Shown here: positions 1 through 2,707 of the stretch, one piece after another
Position numbering within the stretch: the first letter of the stretch is position 1
How the letters are laid out: every line of letters begins with the position of its first letter
DNA from: Prevotellaceae bacterium
GTDB taxonomy: Bacteria > Bacteroidota > Bacteroidia > Bacteroidales > UBA932
NCBI GenBank assembly: GCA_031259655.1
Contig: JAIRLF010000392.1
Coordinates: forward strand, 1-5,114
Reading direction: 5' to 3'
DNA length: 5,114 bases
Notes under the pieces: model-generated
What the model saw: only the letters and a program-made list of their open reading frames with translations
Databases searched by the model: none
Told to the model about the DNA's origin: nothing
Translations under genes and position numbers: made by a program

Positions 1-1
1 A

Positions 2-88
2 TCGCATTATTGGGTAGCAGATGACGCCGAAGGCGTCGAACTAAAGTTTCACATTGAAGCCCTCTCGGGCTTCCGGACGGTCAATTGA
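2..88 (+). CDS. Possible C-terminal end of an upstream gene (partial, unrecognised)
   Basis: A plus-strand frame is open from the left edge to a TGA at 86-88. It would give 28 residues, including HYWVADDAEGVELKFHIEAL, then SGFRTVN. Composition and codons look protein-like, with mixed charged and aromatic residues, and the local G+C is higher than in the stretch that follows. A terminator-like hairpin begins four bases after the stop, which fits a gene end. I do not recognise the family. The other two plus frames close early, but 28 open codons can arise by chance, and two perfect short hairpins in the same stretch (23-37, 56-73) could mean it is a structured intergenic repeat instead. Confidence 0.35.
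   Translation, partial: SHYWVADDAEGVELKFHIEALSGFRTVN
23..37. repeat. Short perfect hairpin
   Basis: GACGCC and GGCGTC form a perfect 6-bp G+C-rich stem around a GAA loop. It lies inside the possible upstream coding tail. No T run follows it, so it is not a classical terminator. It may be incidental to GAA/GCC/GTC codon use. Confidence 0.5.
56..73. repeat. Short perfect hairpin
   Basis: GAAGCCC and GGGCTTC form a perfect 7-bp stem around a TCTC loop, 18 bases after the previous hairpin. No T run follows directly. It ends 12 bases before the possible stop codon at 86-88 and could help the A/T-rich hairpin at 92-112 end transcription. Confidence 0.5.
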
Positions 89-91
89 GTG

Positions 92-112
92 AAAAGATTC
101 AAATCTTTTTTT
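92..112 (+). terminator. Terminator-like A/T-rich hairpin with T run
   Basis: AAAAGAT (92-98) and ATCTTTT (103-109) pair perfectly around a TCAA loop. The second arm runs into further T residues up to 112, giving seven consecutive T at 106-112. The stem has only one G-C pair, so it is weak as an intrinsic terminator. Its position four bases after the possible stop at 86-88 supports a gene end there. The A-rich left arm could also serve minus-strand transcripts. Confidence 0.4.
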
Positions 113-127
113 GCGTATATATTGCTA

Positions 128-135
128 TAAATTTG
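128..135 (+). promoter_or_regulatory. -7-like promoter motif of the Bacteroidota type
   Basis: TAAATTTG matches the TAnnTTTG -7 consensus of the Bacteroidota primary sigma factor. A TTTG that could be the -33 element lies at 110-113, but the gap between them is 14 bases rather than the usual ~19-21. It would start transcripts about 290 bases before the operon, implying a long leader or a separate small RNA. In A/T-rich DNA such a match is easily fortuitous. Confidence 0.2.
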
Positions 136-275
136 AACATTGTGAGTTTTCGGACAAATACTAATTAATTCTTTTTCTATTTTTTCTCATTAGATGTGCC
201 ATTTCTATTTCCTTATCCCTTTTATTTATGTTCTTGTCTTTTATTGTTTTATGATGCTGGGGTCAGGAAATCTGA

Positions 276-316
276 GATTGTAGATTTACCGGTCGGCATC
301 GCCCAAATCTAAAATC
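276..316. repeat. Inverted repeat pairing with the heptamer array
   Basis: The left arm at 276-287 (GATTGTAGATTT) pairs with 305-316 (AAATCTAAAATC) at 11 of 12 positions, around a 17-base G+C-richer loop that contains the palindrome ACCGGT (288-293). It could form a stem-loop in DNA or RNA. The left arm can pair with other array units as well, so alternative foldings are possible. There is no T run, so it is not a typical terminator. Confidence 0.5.
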
Positions 317-355
317 GTAAATCTAAAAATCTAAAATCTAAAAATCTAAAATCGC
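305..355. repeat. Seven-unit AAATCTA heptamer/octamer array
   Basis: Seven contiguous units can be read: 305-311, 312-318, 319-325, 326-333, 334-340, 341-348 and 349-355. The core is AAATCTA; two units have an extra A, the second unit ends CGT and the last ends CGC. Short A/T-rich arrays of this type are common between genes in Bacteroidota genomes, in my recollection. It lies 79 bases before the operon start and could vary in copy number by replication slippage. Confidence 0.8.
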
Positions 356-384
356 AATATGCAACGTTTTTCACACAATATGCA
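355..384. promoter_or_regulatory. 9-bp direct repeat with 21-bp spacing, possible operator
   Basis: CAATATGCA occurs at 355-363 and again at 376-384. The two copies start 21 bases apart, about two helical turns, so they face the same side of the DNA. They lie 50-79 bases before the ATG of the first operon gene, where a regulator could act. No regulator is encoded nearby and no clear promoter was identified between or beside them, so an operator role is inference from geometry alone. Confidence 0.3.
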
Positions 385-433
385 TCTATAAAGAAGTTAA
401 AAATGATATATAAAATTTTAAAACATTAAAGAA

Positions 434-943
434 ATGCGAAAACAACGGTTTTATAAAAGAATTTTACTGTTTGCTTTCCTTGCATTGCTAATCATGCAGG
501 GAAGTTCCATCTATCACGACTATTATTATTTCGATTATCGTCCTGTGTACATGGACAGAGCAAATCTCGAACGGTCGGTTTCTTACGTCGAAACGGGAAA
601 AGAAATGAAAAATCTCGGGAAAATCTACTTCAAACATCCGTATCTGTTTATTAACGAAAAGTATAAAGGGGTACATATTTTCGATAACACCAACCCTGAA
701 AATCCTGTAAACAAAGGCTTTATTGCGGCGCCGGGATGTTTGGATATGGCAGTGAAAGACAACATTATCTATCTCGACAATGCTGTCGACATGGTTTGTT
801 TCGATTTAAACGACAAGACAAAAGAAGTGAAACGGATACCCAATGTGTTTCCACCGCTTGTGTCTCCCGACGGTGTTTCATTTGAACATCCCGAAGGACT
901 TATTATTGTTGAATGGGTTAAACGTAACAGTAACGAACAATGA
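434..943 (+). CDS. Short envelope-anchored LVIVD-repeat protein
   Basis: A 169-residue protein of a Bacteroidales LVIVD-repeat (beta-propeller fragment) family; its function is not known. Residues 1-9 are basic and 10-21 hydrophobic, forming a signal peptide or membrane anchor, followed by a Tyr-rich stretch (IYHDYYYFDYRPVYM, 26-40). Two LVIVD-type units are visible: about 62-97 (YLFINEKYKGVHIFDNTNPENP) and about 104-135 (IIYLDNAVDMVCFDL). The C-terminus IIVEWVK matches my memory of relatives. Many relatives have a lipobox cysteine before the Tyr-rich stretch, and none is present here (MQGSSIYHD). Two units are too few for a closed propeller, so it may pair with a partner, plausibly the next gene product. 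The ATG is the first in the frame before the anchor and has no clear Shine-Dalgarno. Its TGA overlaps the next ATG (ATGA, 940-943), so translation is probably coupled. Confidence 0.85.
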   Translation: MRKQRFYKRILLFAFLALLIMQGSSIYHDYYYFDYRPVYMDRANLERSVSYVETGKEMKNLGKIYFKHPYLFINEKYKGVHIFDNTNPENPVNKGFIAAPGCLDMAVKDNIIYLDNAVDMVCFDLNDKTKEVKRIPNVFPPLVSPDGVSFEHPEGLIIVEWVKRNSNEQ

Positions 944-1725
944 AACGGATATATAATTTACTGATTGCAACGACGGTTATATTGTCTGCCACTGCATGCT
1001 ACGACGGCGACGGAGGAAGCTATTATGGCGACTACTCCGGCAGTGGAAAAGGCGGCTCGATGGCGAGATTTTGTATTGTCGACAGCATTCTTTTAACTGT
1101 TGATAACACGAGTTTGAACATGTTCGATATTTCGGACCCGGGTAATCCTGTTTTCCTTACAAGCCGAACTCAACAACTCGGATTCGGTATTGAAACAATA
1201 TTTCCTATGGATTCGCTCCTGTTTATCGGTTCGCAAATGGGGATGTATATTTATTACATCTCGAAATACGGCTTTCCGCAATATCTGTCAACTGTTTGGC
1301 ACATCACAAGTTGCGACCCTGTGGTGGCGCATGACAATTATGCTTACGTCACTCTTAACTCGAACAATACAGGATGCGGGCGTACTTCCAATCTTCTGCA
1401 AATATACGACATCTCCGACCTTAAAGACCCGAAACTTGTGAAAGAAATACCCGGATTTGCGTCTCCAATGGGTTTGGGTGTCGACGGCGACAGAAATAAA
1501 CTGTTTGTCTGCGATAACGGATTGAAAGTATACGATATTTCCGAAAGGACATTCCCCTTACAGACAGGAGACATGCATACTGCCGGAGTGCATGATGTTT
1601 CGGGCGCTTACGACGTCATCCCGCTCGACGGGTTATTGATTCTTGTCGCTTCGACAGGTATTTACCAGTTGGATTACAGAAACGAAACATTGAAATTACT
1701 TTCTAAAATTGAGGTAAACAAGTGA
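940..1725 (+). CDS. LVIVD beta-propeller lipoprotein
   Basis: A 261-residue protein predicted to be lipidated at Cys20: the hydrophobic segment 5-19 ends in a lipobox-like LSATAC. Residues after the cysteine are Gly/Asp/Tyr-rich (YDGDGGSYYG), a flexible linker that might act as the acidic surface-export signal known in Bacteroidota lipoproteins. At least four, probably five, propeller units follow, each with a strand pair ending near (V/I)YDIS or a variant: about 41-73 (MFDISDPGNP), 83-117 (MYIYYIS), 124-171 (LLQIYDIS, DPKLV), 172-208 (LKVYDIS) and 219-257 (degenerate, IYQLDY). LVIVD units usually build propellers that bind partners or small ligands; no catalytic motif is visible. It overlaps the preceding gene by ATGA and the following one by GTGA. 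I infer an outer-membrane lipoprotein working with both neighbours. Confidence 0.88.
   Translation: MKRIYNLLIATTVILSATACYDGDGGSYYGDYSGSGKGGSMARFCIVDSILLTVDNTSLNMFDISDPGNPVFLTSRTQQLGFGIETIFPMDSLLFIGSQMGMYIYYISKYGFPQYLSTVWHITSCDPVVAHDNYAYVTLNSNNTGCGRTSNLLQIYDISDLKDPKLVKEIPGFASPMGLGVDGDRNKLFVCDNGLKVYDISERTFPLQTGDMHTAGVHDVSGAYDVIPLDGLLILVASTGIYQLDYRNETLKLLSKIEVNK
1711..1714 (+). promoter_or_regulatory. Shine-Dalgarno-like GAGG favouring the GTG start
   Basis: GAGG lies seven bases before the GTG at 1722, good spacing for ribosome binding. The in-frame ATGs at 1731 and 1740 are 16 and 25 bases away. It is inside the last codons of the preceding lipoprotein gene. Bacteroidota rely little on Shine-Dalgarno pairing, so this is supporting evidence only. 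Confidence 0.3.
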
Positions 1726-2411
1726 AATTAATGAGCAAGATGAAGAATAAAATAATATTTGCCATAATCGCCGTAATGACCTTATCGACCGGTGCGGCTC
1801 AAAACGGTTATTCTCTTGAGGAGAGATATCCTCACTTAAAAAAAAATTATACGATAGCGGTTCATCCGTTTTACTTGTTCAACGGGGGAATGCGGTTAGA
1901 CCTCGAAAAGCGAATCAAACACACACCCGCATGGGTGCAGATTGGACTTATTGGACACATGCTGTCGCGAGAAACAGGATATTATAATCACTGGGCGCTG
2001 ATTTCGGGCGACGAAGTGAATTATTTGCTCGGCGGCGGACTGGATTTGAATTATAAACGGTTCTTGAACAAAAAAGAATCTTTCTATTTTGCCGGCGGAT
2101 GTTCGTATTCGCACTACAATATCGAACATACCGGTAAATCGTTGCGCTCGTATACCGAAGACGGTCTGAAATATTACACATACGATTACGGTAACTTAAA
2201 GAAAAAAATCGACAAGCTGGGGCTTAGCGCTTTTATCGGATATCAATCGCCACGACCGACGTTCCTGTTCGACATCTTCGCCGGTATCGGGTATAGACAC
2301 AGTTTCAGAAAAGACAATGATACCGAATCGTTCAACAACAGTATGGTTGCATTAGGTTACAAAGGGACTGTCTTCGTTGCCGGTATCAGATTCGGTGTTA
2401 AACTGCGATGA
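1722..2411 (+). CDS. Small outer-membrane beta-barrel protein
   Basis: A 229-residue exported protein. A hydrophobic signal peptide (about residues 9-26) ends TGAA before Gln27, a likely signal peptidase I cut. The mature part is rich in Tyr, Gly and Phe with alternating amphipathic strands: about 43-51, 57-65, 69-79, 101-113 (LLGGGLDLNYKRF), 119-133 (FYFAGGCSYSHYNI), 165-176, 180-196 (FLFDIFAGIGYRHSF) and a final strand 215-228 (TVFVAGIRFGVKL). This fits an eight-strand-type barrel, as in Bacteroidota outer-membrane beta-barrel proteins of unknown function. The final residue is Arg, not the Phe/Tyr typical of many barrels. The GTG start overlaps the previous stop and mirrors the upstream junction, but ATG at 1731 or 1740 gives a shorter, more usual signal peptide. 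It is the last gene of the operon and probably the membrane partner of the two propeller proteins. Confidence 0.8.
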   Translation: MKLMSKMKNKIIFAIIAVMTLSTGAAQNGYSLEERYPHLKKNYTIAVHPFYLFNGGMRLDLEKRIKHTPAWVQIGLIGHMLSRETGYYNHWALISGDEVNYLLGGGLDLNYKRFLNKKESFYFAGGCSYSHYNIEHTGKSLRSYTEDGLKYYTYDYGNLKKKIDKLGLSAFIGYQSPRPTFLFDIFAGIGYRHSFRKDNDTESFNNSMVALGYKGTVFVAGIRFGVKLR

Positions 2412-2425
2412 GAGTTAAAAATAAA

Positions 2426-2566
2426 TGAATGCGATATAAAAAACGTAAACATAACAGGGATTTAGTGTCGTGTCAACCGAATATTGTCGTATTTCGTCAT
2501 TGCTTCGGGCGCAGTGACGACCAAGCGCCAGCCACTTTTAGTTCTTAACTTTTAGTTTTTAACTCT
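2426..2566. repeat. 141-bp tandem repeat, copy A
   Basis: The first of two adjacent 141-base units filling the gap between convergent genes. It differs from copy B at only two positions, 2437 (T, versus A at 2578) and 2477 (C, versus T at 2618). The unit begins TGAATGCGAT, contains a stem-loop at 2494-2520 and ends in 14-base sub-repeats: ACTTTTAGTTCTTA (2534-2547), ACTTTTAGTTTTTA (2548-2561) and a partial third unit. The near-identity points to a recent duplication or ongoing homogenisation. Confidence 0.95.
2494..2520 (+). repeat. Stem-loop in repeat copy A
   Basis: TCGTCATTGC (2494-2503) and GCAGTGACGA (2511-2520) form a 10-bp stem with one U-G wobble in plus-strand RNA around a TTCGGGC loop that includes TTCG. 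In minus-strand RNA the wobble becomes an A-C mismatch, so plus-strand transcripts fold better. It lies 83 bases after the barrel-gene stop. No T run follows, so it is more likely an RNA-stabilising or REP-like element than a classical terminator. Confidence 0.6.
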
Positions 2567-2707
2567 TGAATGCGATAAAAAAAACGTAAACATAACAGGG
2601 ATTTAGTGTCGTGTCAATCGAATATTGTCGTATTTCGTCATTGCTTCGGGCGCAGTGACGACCAAGCGCCAGCCACTTTTAGTTCTTAACTTTTAGTTTT
2701 TAACTCT
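2567..2707. repeat. 141-bp tandem repeat, copy B, running into the minus-strand gene
   Basis: The second copy, identical to copy A except at 2578 and 2618. Identity runs to 2708. Its end therefore covers the TAA stop (2702-2700) and the last two sense codons of the minus-strand receiver/PPDK_N gene. In copy A the same sequence at 2559-2567 is noncoding. The region gives no sign of a separate gene. Confidence 0.95.
2635..2661 (+). repeat. Stem-loop in repeat copy B
   Basis: This is the same 10-bp hairpin as at 2494-2520, with identical sequence. It lies about 39 bases from the terminator codon of the minus-strand gene. Both copies sit where transcripts from the two convergent genes end, and could protect 3' ends from degradation. 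A T run is absent on either strand. Confidence 0.6.

Larger units (their letters stand above)
89..433. other. Intergenic region upstream of the three-gene operon
   Basis: I see no convincing gene in these 345 bases. In order they hold a terminator-like hairpin, a -7-like promoter motif, a strongly T-rich stretch at about 165-250, an inverted/tandem heptamer array (276-355), a 9-bp direct repeat (355-384) and a very A/T-rich leader just before the ATG at 434. No tRNA-like cloverleaf or CRISPR array was seen. No clear Shine-Dalgarno sequence precedes 434, which is usual for Bacteroidota. Confidence 0.6.
2411..2707. repeat. 11-bp inverted repeat bounding the repeat region
   Basis: AGAGTTAAAAA at 2411-2421 is the exact reverse complement of TTTTTAACTCT at 2697-2707, and of the internal copy at 2556-2566. 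The two outer arms enclose the whole tandem repeat and touch the stop codons of both convergent genes. This gives a structure a little like a small non-autonomous element. I see no target-site duplication outside the arms, and 11 A/T-rich bases are weak evidence for mobility. Confidence 0.5.

Noticed and set aside
1190..1441. 83-codon plus-strand frame within the lipoprotein gene
   Set aside because: It is an out-of-frame overlap inside a gene with clear LVIVD repeats, and the product has no signal or motif.
2494..2520. Hairpin considered as a classical intrinsic terminator
   Set aside because: No T run follows the stem on either strand; the next bases are CCAAGCGCCAGCC on the plus strand.
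2429..2548. 39-codon open frame starting MRYKKRKHNRDL in repeat copy A
   Set aside because: In copy B the T-to-A change at 2578 makes the third codon a stop, and the product is highly basic without family features. A coding role for the repeat is unlikely.
2426..2707. Tandem repeat considered as a CRISPR array
   Set aside because: There are only two 141-bp units, directly abutting and without unique spacers, and no cas genes are present.
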